A stretch of 40,966 bases of DNA, taken from contig JAGXAJ010000034.1 in the NCBI GenBank assembly GCA_018971625.1, positions 1 through 40,966 on the forward strand. The letters are read 5' to 3'. Each line of letters opens with the position of its first letter. Within the stretch, counting starts at the first letter, position 1. The translations under genes were made by a program, and so were the position numbers. Of the stretch, positions 7,519 through 15,089 are shown piece by piece. Under the pieces are notes generated by a model. That model was not told the origin of the DNA and did not search any database. It saw nothing but the letters and a program-made list of their open reading frames with translations. The DNA is from Pseudomonadota bacterium (lineage in GTDB: Bacteria > Pseudomonadota > Alphaproteobacteria > Rhizobiales > Xanthobacteraceae).

Positions 7519-9915
7519 TCAATCCAGCTTGGCGTTCGCAAGCCGAAGCGCATTGGCGACCACGCTAACCGAGGAAAGCGCCATCGCGGCGGCGCCGACC
7601 ATTGGCGACAGCAGGATGCCGAACGCGGGATAGAGTGCGCCGGCCGCGATCGGCACGCCGGCGGCGTTGTAGAGGAACGCGAAAGCGAGGTTCTGCCGGA
7701 CGTTATGCATGACCGCGACCGACAATCTCCGCGCCCGCACCAGCCCGGCGAGGTCGCCGGTCAGAAGCGTCACGGCGGCGCTCTCGATCGCCACATCGGT
7801 GCCGCTACCCATGGCGATGCCGACATCGGCTGCGGCCAAAGCTGGCGCGTCGTTGACGCCGTCGCCGACCATCGCGACCCGACGACCCCGATCGCGCAGC
7901 CGCTGCACGACCTCGCTCTTGCGTTCCGGCAACACGCCCGCCTCAACCTCGTCGATTCCAGTTGTTTGGGCTACCGCTTGCGCCGTGGTGAGGTTATCGC
8001 CGGTGAGCATCACGATGCGCAGGCCCTCGGTGCGCAACGCCGCAAGCGCCGCCCGCGCCGACGGCTTTATTGGATCGGCAATCGCGATGATTCCGGCAAT
8101 ACGGCCATCGATCGCGACGTAGATGGCGGTGGCGCCCTGTTGCCGCGCGGCTTCCGCGGCGCCGTCAAGCAGTTCCGTCGCGACGTGCAGCTCGCACATC
8201 AGCGCAGCATTGCCAAGCGCGATTTTCCTGCCGTCGACGGTCCCGGTCGCGCCCTTGCCCGTGAGCGAGGCGAAATCGGCAGCCGCGGACAGTTCGAGCT
8301 TGCGCGCCTTGCACGCATTCAGGATTGCTTGACCCAGCGGATGCTCGCTGCCGCGTTCGACACTGGCGGCCGATCGCAGCAGTGCGTTTTCCTCCACGTC
8401 TTTAGCCGGGATGATGCCGATGACCTTCGGTTTGCCCTCGGTCAACGTGCCGGTCTTGTCGATCACCAGCGTGTCGATGCGCTCCAGCCGCTCCAGCGCC
8501 TGCGCGTCGCGGATCAGGATCCCCGATCGCGCGCCGCGGCCGACGCCGACCATGATCGACATCGGCGTTGCGAGCCCAAGCGCGCAAGGACAAGCGATGA
8601 TCAGCACCGTCACCGCCGCGACCAGCGCGAACGTCAAGCGCGGCTCCGGCCCCAACGTCATCCAGGCCGCGAAGGCCAGAAGCGCCACGGCGATCACGGC
8701 GGGAACGAACCAGCCCGCGACCTGATCGGCAAGACGCTGGATCGGCGCCCGCGAGCGCTGCGCTTTCGCGACGAGATCGACGATCCGCGCCAGCACGGTG
8801 TCACGGCCGACTTTATCGGCGCGCAGCACCAGACCACCGCTCTGGTTGACCGTGCCGCCAATTGCCTTCGTGCCCTCCGCCTTTGCCACCGGCATCGATT
8901 CGCCAGTGACCATGGATTCGTCGACAAAGGAGTTTCCCTCGATGACGACGCCGTCGACCGGAATCTTCTCGCCGGGACGCACCCGCAAGCGGTCACCGAC
9001 CGCAATGGTCTCGATCGCGACGTCTTCCTCGCTATCCGCGGTGATGCGCCGTGCGGTTTTCGGCGCCAGACCGAGCAGCGCGCGGATCGCACCCGAGGTG
9101 CGCTCGCGCGCCCGCAATTCCAGCACCTGCCCCAGCAGCACCAGCACCGTGATGACGGCGGCAGCTTCGAAATAGACCGCGACCGCGCCGTGCATGTCGC
9201 GGAAGGCGGGCGGAAACAATTGTGGCGCCAGCGTGCCGACGATACTGTAGAGCCAGGCCACCCCGGTGCCGATCGCGATCAGCGTGAACATGTTGAGATT
9301 ACGGCTGACCAGCGAGCGCCAGCCGCGCACGAAGAACGGCGCACCCATCCACAGCACCACGGGCGTCGCGAGCACCAGCGAAATCCAGTTCGACCAATTG
9401 GACGGCAATGGATGCCACCCGAGATGGCTACCCATTTCCAGAGCGAATACAGGGGCGGTCAGTACCAGCGCGATCTGCAATCGCCTGGTCATGTCGATCA
9501 GCTCGGGATCGGGCGCATCGTCCAGCGAGATCCGTTCGGGCTCGAGCGCCATACCGCAGATCGGACAGGCGCCAGGACCGGCCTGCCGCACCTCGGGATG
9601 CATCGGGCAGGTGTAGGTCGCGCCCGCTGGCGCCGGCGGTTCGGGCTGGCGCGGCGCGAGGTATTTGGCGGGCCCGGCCGCAAAGCGTTCGCGGCAGCGC
9701 GTGCCACAGAAGAAGTAGTCCCGGCCTTCGTGCGAAAGGCGATGCTTGGCGCTCGCCGGATTGACTTTCATGCCGCAGACCGGATCGGTCGCGAGTTCAG
9801 GCGGCGCAGCGTTGCTGTCCACGCGATGGTGTCCGCAGCCGGCATGCGTGCTGCTCCTGGAATCGTGCTCGCGACCATGAGCGTGGTTATGGCCGTGAGA
9901 ATGTTCTGTCGTCAT
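7519..9915 (-). CDS. copA: Copper-exporting P1B-type ATPase
   Basis: A 798-residue heavy-metal ATPase that pumps Cu(I) out of the cytoplasm. The N-terminus is unusual: a His-rich leader (residues 4-30), a YHS domain (43-87, DPVCGM ... FCGTRC ... YLAP) and a second short metal-binding module (101-127, YTCPMHPEV ... [10 protein letters not shown]). No classical CxxC heavy-metal-associated domain is seen. Eight membrane segments follow, with CPC at 442-444 in TM6, the phosphorylated Asp in DKTGT at 486-490, and [13 protein letters not shown] pair in TM7 and MxxSS in TM8 are the ligands of Cu(I)-type (P1B-1) pumps. The start is set by GGGAGAG 8-14 bases upstream. It is divergent from csoR, with a CsoR operator in the 44-base gap, so it is expected to be induced by copper. 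Confidence 0.95.
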   Translation of the reverse strand: MTTEHSHGHNHAHGREHDSRSSTHAGCGHHRVDSNAAPPELATDPVCGMKVNPASAKHRLSHEGRDYFFCGTRCRERFAAGPAKYLAPRQPEPPAPAGATYTCPMHPEVRQAGPGACPICGMALEPERISLDDAPDPELIDMTRRLQIALVLTAPVFALEMGSHLGWHPLPSNWSNWISLVLATPVVLWMGAPFFVRGWRSLVSRNLNMFTLIAIGTGVAWLYSIVGTLAPQLFPPAFRDMHGAVAVYFEAAAVITVLVLLGQVLELRARERTSGAIRALLGLAPKTARRITADSEEDVAIETIAVGDRLRVRPGEKIPVDGVVIEGNSFVDESMVTGESMPVAKAEGTKAIGGTVNQSGGLVLRADKVGRDTVLARIVDLVAKAQRSRAPIQRLADQVAGWFVPAVIAVALLAFAAWMTLGPEPRLTFALVAAVTVLIIACPCALGLATPMSIMVGVGRGARSGILIRDAQALERLERIDTLVIDKTGTLTEGKPKVIGIIPAKDVEENALLRSAASVERGSEHPLGQAILNACKARKLELSAAADFASLTGKGATGTVDGRKIALGNAALMCELHVATELLDGAAEAARQQGATAIYVAIDGRIAGIIAIADPIKPSARAALAALRTEGLRIVMLTGDNLTTAQAVAQTTGIDEVEAGVLPERKSEVVQRLRDRGRRVAMVGDGVNDAPALAAADVGIAMGSGTDVAIESAAVTLLTGDLAGLVRARRLSVAVMHNVRQNLAFAFLYNAAGVPIAAGALYPAFGILLSPMVGAAAMALSSVSVVANALRLANAKLD

Positions 9916-9940
9916 TTTCTACTCTCCCGGCCCTTGAACC

Positions 9941-9961
9941 ATATACCCCACTGGGGTATAT
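9941..9961. promoter_or_regulatory. CsoR operator between copA and csoR
   Basis: A perfect inverted repeat ATATACCCC-ACT-GGGGTATAT. TACCCC-N3-GGGGTA is the typical core of CsoR-family operators. It sits 26 bases before the copA start and overlaps the first codon of csoR (ATG at 9960), so one site can control both directions. Confidence 0.88.
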
Positions 9962-10244
9962 GAAACGAATGCGCACCGAGATCAAGACCTCCTGCCTGAA
10001 ACGGTTGAAGCGAATTGAAGGCCAGATCCGCGGACTCGCCGGCATGGTCGAGGACGACCGCTATTGCATCGACGTGGTGACCCAGATCGCGGCGGCAAAG
10101 AGCGCATTGCGTCGCGTCGAGGAAGAAATCCTGCGCGACCATGTCGCCCATTGCGTCGAGCATGCAATCACCTCCGGCGACAAAGCCGATCAGCGCCGCA
10201 AGATCGCGGAATTGATGGAGGTGGTCAGCCGGGCCGATCGCTGA
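9960..10244 (+). CDS. csoR: Copper-sensing repressor of the CsoR/RcnR family
   Basis: A 94-residue all-helical repressor that releases DNA when it binds Cu(I). The three copper ligands of CsoR are present at Cys36 (RYCIDVV), His61 and Cys65 (HVAHC), which marks it as a copper sensor and not as the nickel (RcnR) or formaldehyde (FrmR) branch. The N-terminal LKRLKRIEGQIRGL stretch is the family signature. The ATG at 9960 lies inside the operator palindrome and has no ribosome-binding site, so the transcript may be leaderless, or translation may start at the ATG at 9969 (residue 4). It is divergent from copA and represses that gene and itself. Confidence 0.93.
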   Translation: MKRMRTEIKTSCLKRLKRIEGQIRGLAGMVEDDRYCIDVVTQIAAAKSALRRVEEEILRDHVAHCVEHAITSGDKADQRRKIAELMEVVSRADR

Positions 10245-10374
10245 CCTGTCCAGGACACCGATGCGGGCGTGGTTAATGCGGGATGAGGGTTGCGGACGAA
10301 ATCCAAGCCAAGTAGCGGCCATAACTTTAAAGATCGAGACTTATTGAATCCCCACGTCAAAATGGGGGGACACA

Positions 10375-10527
10375 ATGACCAATCAGGCCAAACCGAATTT
10401 GCGCTATCCGGCATGCCCGCGCGTGCAGAAAATCCAGGATTTCCTGCTGGTCTCGTCGTTCGCCCTGTGGGCCGCGGTGCTCGGGCTGTCGCCGGTGTTG
10501 GCCTTTCACGTGCTGATGGCGAACTGA
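10375..10527 (+). CDS. Small single-pass membrane protein (50 aa), first of a related pair
   Basis: A 50-residue protein with a polar N-terminus (about 20 residues, two charged motifs and one Cys) and one hydrophobic helix (about 23-48) that ends directly at the stop with ...LSPVLAFHVLMAN. The start is supported by GGGGGGA five bases upstream. That ribosome-binding site can pair in a hairpin with CCCCA at 10350-10354. The next small gene has the same C-terminal pattern (11 of the last 20 residues identical), which is the main reason to believe both are real. The function is unknown; small membrane peptides often modulate larger membrane proteins. Confidence 0.6.
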   Translation: MTNQAKPNLRYPACPRVQKIQDFLLVSSFALWAAVLGLSPVLAFHVLMAN

Positions 10528-10664
10528 CGGATCTCGCGCAAAGGCGGAAATCGTCGTTAACCGGCGGTAGCTCCCGTGTTCAAATGCGAGCGAAACCGCG
10601 GCGGGGTTTTTAAAGTTTGCCGTGTAGCGTCGCCCGCATAACAACCAAAGCGCGGGGGCGCGTC

Positions 10665-10799
10665 GTGAACGGTCAAAACCATCCATTCCCTGAGCAACAG
10701 GGATTCAGTACGCAGGACATTCTCTGGGCGATCGGCGTCTGGTCGGTGATCCTGAGCCTGTCGCCGGTCGTGATATTCTATGTGCTGATGGTCAACTAA
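10665..10799 (+). CDS. Small single-pass membrane protein (44 aa), second of a related pair
   Basis: A 44-residue protein starting at a GTG preceded by a G-rich stretch (GCGGGGGCG). It has a polar N-terminus (residues 1-18) and one hydrophobic helix (19-43) ending with ...LSLSPVVIFYVLMVN. It shares W, L, LSPV, F, VLM and the final Asn with the 50-residue neighbour, at the same distance from the stop. An upstream ATG at 10617 is in frame, but the added residues are basic and unlike the first copy. A strong terminator lies 46 bases downstream. Function unknown. Confidence 0.58.
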   Translation: MNGQNHPFPEQQGFSTQDILWAIGVWSVILSLSPVVIFYVLMVN

Positions 10800-10844
10800 T
10801 AAGAAGGCGCGTGGGATACCCGCGCGCCGCCGTCAACCGGCAGA

Positions 10845-10872
10845 GGGCGGGCCGAAAGGCCTGCCCATTTTT
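10845..10872 (+). terminator. Intrinsic terminator after the small membrane protein pair
   Basis: Nine-base stem (10845-10853 with 10858-10866, one G-U pair) closed by a GAAA tetraloop and followed by ATTTTT. Confidence 0.88.
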
Positions 10873-10914
10873 ATCGACCTCTTCCATCCGCCGTTGCCGG
10901 CCGGGCACACAACG

Positions 10915-10937
10915 AAAAACGCGCTGAGCCGGCGCGC
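10915..10937 (-). terminator. Probable terminator of the ParA-like gene
   Basis: Five-base GC stem (CGCGC/GCGCG, 10920-10924 with 10932-10936) followed on the minus strand by five T, 30 bases after the stop of the ParA-like gene. Confidence 0.5.
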
Positions 10938-10966
10938 TTCTTGTCACATCTTGCAGCGCGGCTGAC

Positions 10967-11647
10967 TTAGGCGGCCTGCTTGTGCATCGCCCCGCTCGAC
11001 GACACCGAGCCGCGGATCGCCTTCACCGACCGCTCAATCGCGGCCCACAGCTTGCCGATCTCGGCCGCTGCCCGGCCCTCGGCGTAATATTCGCGAGCTC
11101 CCTCGCCTTTGCCCAGCGCCATCAGGAGATCGGCGCGGTTGGTGATCTGGCCACCCCACACTGGTGCGCGGAATTTGGCCAGAGCCTCGCGTGCGATGGT
11201 GACGATCGGGCTTTCGGCGTCGTCGCGGCGAGCCGGCGCGCCATTGATCACGACCGCGTAGGGCTTGCGCGCGGCGCGGCAGGTTTGAATGGTTTCCTGC
11301 ACGGCATTGACGTCGAACACTCCGGGCCGGGCCGGAATGATCACCATCGTGGCGTTCTTGATGGCGTCCTCCACGACGGCCGACGTGTTCGGCGGCGTGT
11401 CGATAAATACCCACTCGATACCATCGCGCTTGGCGGCGGCAACAATGCCGGTGACGGAATTGACGGCGGCCTTGATTGCCGGCTCATTGGTACCGCGCAG
11501 CTTGTGCCACAGAGTCAATGAACCCTGCGGATCGGCATCGACAAGCAGGCACGGTTTTGTTGACTTATGGACATGCGCCGCGAGATGAGCTGCCAGGGTA
11601 CTTTTTCCCGAGCCGCCCTTACGCGATGCGAAAACAATAACGTTCAT
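10967..11647 (-). CDS. Orphan ParA/MinD-family ATPase
   Basis: A 226-residue P-loop ATPase with the deviant Walker A motif KGGSGKS (residues 10-16, signature Lys at 10), a switch-I-like VDADPQGSLTLW and the Walker B-like VFIDTPP. Such ATPases form nucleotide-dependent dimers that position plasmids, chromosomes or protein complexes. No parB, and no DNA-binding partner, is next to it, so a chromosome-partitioning role is not supported. It looks like the short ParA type found alone on chromosomes. The last 25 residues (after AIERSVKAIRG) are polar and may be flexible. It stands alone, with a terminator after it and a palindrome containing two GANTC sites 35-52 bases upstream. Confidence 0.88.
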   Translation of the reverse strand: MNVIVFASRKGGSGKSTLAAHLAAHVHKSTKPCLLVDADPQGSLTLWHKLRGTNEPAIKAAVNSVTGIVAAAKRDGIEWVFIDTPPNTSAVVEDAIKNATMVIIPARPGVFDVNAVQETIQTCRAARKPYAVVINGAPARRDDAESPIVTIAREALAKFRAPVWGGQITNRADLLMALGKGEGAREYYAEGRAAAEIGKLWAAIERSVKAIRGSVSSSGAMHKQAA

Positions 11648-11681
11648 ACTTGCCTCCAGATTGACCCCAGATGACGAAAAT

Positions 11682-11699
11682 GAATCAGCACGGTGATTC
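11682..11699. promoter_or_regulatory. Palindrome with two GANTC methylation sites upstream of the ParA-like gene
   Basis: GAATCA-N6-TGATTC, a perfect six-base inverted repeat 35 bases before the ParA-like start. Each arm contains GANTC, the CcrM methylation site of alphaproteobacteria. It could be an operator or a GcrA/CcrM-sensitive promoter element; this is not proven by the sequence. Confidence 0.35.
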
Positions 11700-12180
11700 G
11701 TTAAAGAAAAATTTGTCTAAATCGCCATGAAGCCACCAATTTGTCCTTGGCGCGGGTTTTTGAGTCACACCGCGGGCGGAACGCAGGCCAAAATCGAGTC
11801 AGCGAGCGGTCGAAAGGCGTTTGGAAGAGTCATCCGGGCATTCTCGCCGTCTCACGATTCGATTTTTCACTTACTGTCCTTGTCCCTGCATCAGCGCTGG
11901 GCGGGCTTTTGCAGGAAAATGCTGGCATGCGAGCAAAACGAGCCCGGTACGACAAAAAAGTGCCGTCAGGAGAGGCACAGCGCTGGGGACGACCGTAATT
12001 TCATCATTTCCAGGCACGCCTCGGCGCGCGAACCGAATGCTATCGGGATGACGCTCGCTTCACATCATCTCGGCTCGCTGTTGAAACGCTGTCGCCGCAC
12101 AGGTACGACAATCGGTCGTCGAGATAGGATGTGGCGGAGAGGGCGTGCTGCATGGCCTTCATGCCGCAGCAAACTTCTTG
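11700..12180. other. Gap without a recognisable gene
   Basis: About 480 bases between the ParA-like gene and the next small gene. Open frames here have no ribosome-binding site and no recognisable domain, and overlap one another on both strands. I see no terminator or RNA fold to report. Confidence 0.5.
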
Positions 12181-12519
12181 TCAGTCCGCGTCGGGCTTCT
12201 TGTTCTTGCGCGGCTTCGGCGCATGCTTGCGCCCGGTGGGACCAATGTTCATCGGCGCGCCGGTATCGGCGACCGCCTCCGGTTCCGAGCGGAAAAATAC
12301 CCGGCAGCCCGGCGACAATTCCTGCTTTCGCGCGATCATGCAGGCGGTGATGCGGTCGACATCAGGAATTTCAGGGCCGCAAAGCCTCATGGCATCGTTG
12401 CTGCAGGCCTGCTGCTCTTCAGGCGTGTAAGCCTGCGCCACCGTCGACAACAGCGAACAGCACAATGCGGTTGCGATCATCACACCGAACGTAAGACCCC
12501 TGGACTGGACGACGCGCAT
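12181..12519 (-). CDS. Small secreted protein with a conserved-looking Cys pattern
   Basis: A 112-residue hypothetical protein. Residues 1-29 look like a signal peptide (positive start, hydrophobic core, cleavage near VAQA). The mature part starts YTPEEQQACSNDAMRLCGPEIPD and carries four Cys (QQAC, RLCG, TACM, PGCR), which resembles the short Cys-rich repeat modules found in secreted Rhizobiales proteins. The tail is basic and Lys/Pro-rich (APKPRKNKK). The start at 12519 follows a GGGGGGA site; a longer frame to 12576 exists without such support. Function unknown, with an extracytoplasmic location inferred. Confidence 0.75.
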   Translation of the reverse strand: MRVVQSRGLTFGVMIATALCCSLLSTVAQAYTPEEQQACSNDAMRLCGPEIPDVDRITACMIARKQELSPGCRVFFRSEPEAVADTGAPMNIGPTGRKHAPKPRKNKKPDAD

Positions 12520-12642
12520 GAATCCCCCCGGAAGCGTTGAGGCGGGAATTGTGGGTGAAGGCGGAGAGATTGGCAAGCAGGCTGATGCGGATATACACGG
12601 CCGGCTCGGGGTCGTTGGTCCCGAGCCGTCGCGCCACCATCA

Positions 12643-12888
12643 TCAATAGTCGTAGTGATGATGATAGTAGTAGTGATGATAGTAGTGGCGATGCCAGCGG
12701 TGATAGTACACCGTGCAGTCATAGGCGCAGTCGTCTGAATTGTAGTAACGGTCCGCGGCGATGTTGGCTGCGGCCGCGGCAGCGGCAAGACCGTCAGCCA
12801 CGGTGAACTCATAGGCTCGCGCGGGTGCGGTAGCCGAAGTAGCGGCGAGCGCCGCAACCGCGGCAACAATCAAAGCTGTCTTCTTCAT
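12643..12888 (-). CDS. Small secreted His/Tyr-rich protein
   Basis: An 81-residue protein with a clear signal peptide (MKKTALIVAAVAALAATSATAPARA, cleavage near residue 25), an Ala-rich helix (about 34-45) and a striking C-terminus. From residue 47 on, almost every residue is His, Tyr, Asp or Arg, with two Cys (DDCAYDC). Such tails bind metal ions or heme in some proteins. An AGAGG site lies before the ATG at 12888. The low-complexity DNA of the tail (repeats of TAGTAGTGATGA type on the plus strand) could change length by slippage. The function is not known; metal binding is inferred from composition. Confidence 0.7.
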   Translation of the reverse strand: MKKTALIVAAVAALAATSATAPARAYEFTVADGLAAAAAAANIAADRYYNSDDCAYDCTVYYHRWHRHYYHHYYYHHHYDY

Positions 12889-13160
12889 CTATCATACCTC
12901 TTCATCGATCGCTCCTTCTGTGATCGCCATCAACAGACGGAGATTGATGGACGCGAGAATTGGACTGGCCGGTTTCCGCCTGACGGCGTCAACTTTACGA
13001 AGCCGCGACGGAAGATGATGTGCGCGGCGTCACATTGGGCGAGTCCACGGCGAACAGGCCGCGAGAAGCCGGGGCAGCGCATGCGTCGGCGCCGGCAGAC
13101 AATGAACTGCCTGCTGAATGCTCGCCGAAGGGCAGACTGCGTTTTGGGATTTCCGCTCTT

Positions 13161-14966
13161 CTACAGGCAGCGCGTCGCGGCCCGTGTTGGGCAAAGCTTC
13201 AACGCGCTGGTGATCGAGAACAGCAGCCGAACGTCGCGGGCGGTGTTGTCGGGTGCACGGTAGCTTAGCGGAACGGCGGCGCCGATGTCGGCTTGCAGGT
13301 CGTCGGTCAGGAAAAAACGGACGCCAGCCCCGGCGGACGTAAGCGCCACGCCGTCGGTATAATTAAAGCCGGAATTCCAGGCCACGCCGCTGTCGACGAA
13401 GCCATAGAGCTGATATCCTTTGAGATAGCCGGCGTTGAGCGGTTGGTCGAAGCGCAGTTCGAACGAACCGGCCATGCCGTTGTCGCCGCTGATCTCGGCC
13501 GCGCCGTAGCCGCGGCCAAAGGCGGCGCCGCCGAGATAGAATTGCTGGGAAAGGAACAACGGCCCGGGTGCCATCTGGCCTGCGCCTGCGATCTTCACTG
13601 ACCATGCGTCGGACAACGTCTGATAGCGTGTGATCCATACATTCAAGGCGGTGAAATCGCTCGAGGCGCCATAGTGCGACACGAGGTCGTCACCGCTGTT
13701 CGAGGCGCCCAGAATATCGAGGCCCTGGCGCACGCTCGCCGTCAGATAGTTCGTGCCGCCGAAACTATCCTGCAGGCGATAATCCGCCGTCAGGCTCGCG
13801 GTGCGAATGTGATCCTTGTAGATCGGCCCGAACATATCGCTTTCGGTAACGTTGCTGTATCCGAAGGCCGTGGTCAACGTGAGCGTCTGGGCCTGCGACT
13901 GTAGCGCGACCATGCTGGCATGAAGCTCGAAGGCCTCGGTTTCGGTGTTGTCTCCGTAAACGCGCCGGTCATCGCCCGGCCACACGTCGCTGTAGGTGCC
14001 GGACGCGCCGGCCCGGACGCCATCGGTACCGATCGGAACGTCGTAGGAAAGCCGGCCGAACATGAGTTCGCGTGGATCGCCCGGCGTGGTTGACAGATTG
14101 ACGGCCAGGGTGTCGCCCGGAGCAAGGTAGGAGTTGTAGGCTGCCGTGGCATAGCTTTGCCATGGCCCCACGGAAGACGATCCGAGATTGTCGATACCGA
14201 ACGATGTGTAGACGTGCCATGTCTTCAGGAACACGGTCAGCCGAAAGCGGCCGCTGGCATTGCCGATCTCCTCCAGCATGGTGTCCTCGATTCGCACTCC
14301 CGGACGAGCGTTGATCAGCAGCAGTTGCCGCTCCAGCGTCTGCAGGCGCGATGGTCGCTCGGCAAGCACCGGATCGAGCATCGGACGGACGCCGAACTCC
14401 TCAGCACCCTCACCCTTGAGTTCGACGGCGGTGATGCCTCCCTCGATGACCTGAACCAGAACCGAACCGTTCTTGATGTCCTGCGGGGGAATGATCGCGC
14501 GACTGAGGTTGAAGCCTGCCGCGCGGTAGACATCGCTTATCCCGCCGGCGATCGCGGCAAGATCGGCCTGCGATACCTTTTTGCCGAGATAGGATTGATA
14601 AACGGCGATCAGCCGCTGCTGTGGAATCGCGGTCGCCCCCGCGATCGAGACCTGGCGCAATACAAAAAGCGGCCTCGGATCCGCCTTGGCCTCGTTCGGG
14701 CCGGCCAGTTTCGGTGCTCTCGGTTGGGGAATCGGGCCGCGCGGGGGCTGAAGAAGCTCCCCATTGAAACGTCGCTCGATTTGCCGTGGGTCGAAGACGG
14801 GTTGGCTGGCTTGTTGCGCGCGAGACGGCATCGGCAGCAGGGTCAGCAGCAAGCTCATGGCGAGGGCTGCACGCGTCAACCGATGATCGCGAGCGGTTGA
14901 TTCCGTCGCATCTCCATAGTTCCACGGACCTGCATTGGTAAACCCATGGAAAATTCCCAGGTGCAT
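13161..14966 (-). CDS. Two-partner-secretion outer-membrane transporter (ShlB/FhaC/HecB family)
   Basis: A 601-residue TpsB-type pore that exports a large partner protein across the outer membrane. After a signal peptide (hydrophobic core at about residues 35-47, cleavage near PSRAQQ) come a proline-rich linker (60-95), two POTRA-like regions (about 97-180, FVLRQVSIAGATAIP..., and 181-255) and a C-terminal 16-strand-type barrel (260-590) with the family motif FGRGYGAAEISGDNG. The barrel ends about 15 residues before the stop, so a short non-barrel tail follows. The ATG at 14966 is the longest start; residues 1-28 look unlike a signal sequence, and an ATG at 14858 would begin inside the hydrophobic core, so the true start is uncertain. 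No TpsA partner is in the window. It is divergent from the FecR gene. Confidence 0.88.
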   Translation of the reverse strand: MHLGIFHGFTNAGPWNYGDATESTARDHRLTRAALAMSLLLTLLPMPSRAQQASQPVFDPRQIERRFNGELLQPPRGPIPQPRAPKLAGPNEAKADPRPLFVLRQVSIAGATAIPQQRLIAVYQSYLGKKVSQADLAAIAGGISDVYRAAGFNLSRAIIPPQDIKNGSVLVQVIEGGITAVELKGEGAEEFGVRPMLDPVLAERPSRLQTLERQLLLINARPGVRIEDTMLEEIGNASGRFRLTVFLKTWHVYTSFGIDNLGSSSVGPWQSYATAAYNSYLAPGDTLAVNLSTTPGDPRELMFGRLSYDVPIGTDGVRAGASGTYSDVWPGDDRRVYGDNTETEAFELHASMVALQSQAQTLTLTTAFGYSNVTESDMFGPIYKDHIRTASLTADYRLQDSFGGTNYLTASVRQGLDILGASNSGDDLVSHYGASSDFTALNVWITRYQTLSDAWSVKIAGAGQMAPGPLFLSQQFYLGGAAFGRGYGAAEISGDNGMAGSFELRFDQPLNAGYLKGYQLYGFVDSGVAWNSGFNYTDGVALTSAGAGVRFFLTDDLQADIGAAVPLSYRAPDNTARDVRLLFSITSALKLCPTRAATRCL

Positions 14967-14987
14967 GATTTTTAATAAGATTTTATG

Positions 14988-15004
14988 GTTAACGCACCGT
15001 TAAC
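14988..15004. promoter_or_regulatory. CtrA-type site between tpsB and the FecR gene
   Basis: GTTAACG-CAC-CGTTAAC, a perfect palindrome that contains TTAA-N7-TTAA (14989-15003), the full binding consensus of the cell-cycle regulator CtrA. It is 22 bases from the tpsB start and 86 from the FecR start, so it could act on both. Confidence 0.68.
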
Positions 15005-15089
15005 GGTTACGGCGAAAAGCGGGAAGCCGAACCTCACGCAATATTTAAGCTTTTGCCGTACGTCTCAGTCCCTGGGCTGAGGAAAAGCG

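Noticed and set aside
7705..9963. A 752-codon open frame on the plus strand opposite copA
   Set aside because: It is a mirror of the copA codon pattern in high-GC DNA. The product is Arg/His/Asp-rich without a domain, and copA on the other strand is certain.
9960..10244. csoR as a nickel or formaldehyde sensor (RcnR/FrmR)
   Set aside because: Cys36, His61 and Cys65 match the copper ligands, and the divergent gene is a Cu(I)-type ATPase.
10967..11647. ParA-like gene as part of a plasmid partition or integrated replicon
   Set aside because: No parB, replication gene or parS-like repeat array is close by; the flanks are ordinary chromosomal genes.
13015..13268. Two overlapping 82-codon frames after the TPS gene
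   Set aside because: They overlap each other and the end of tpsB, with Arg-rich composition and no ribosome-binding sites.
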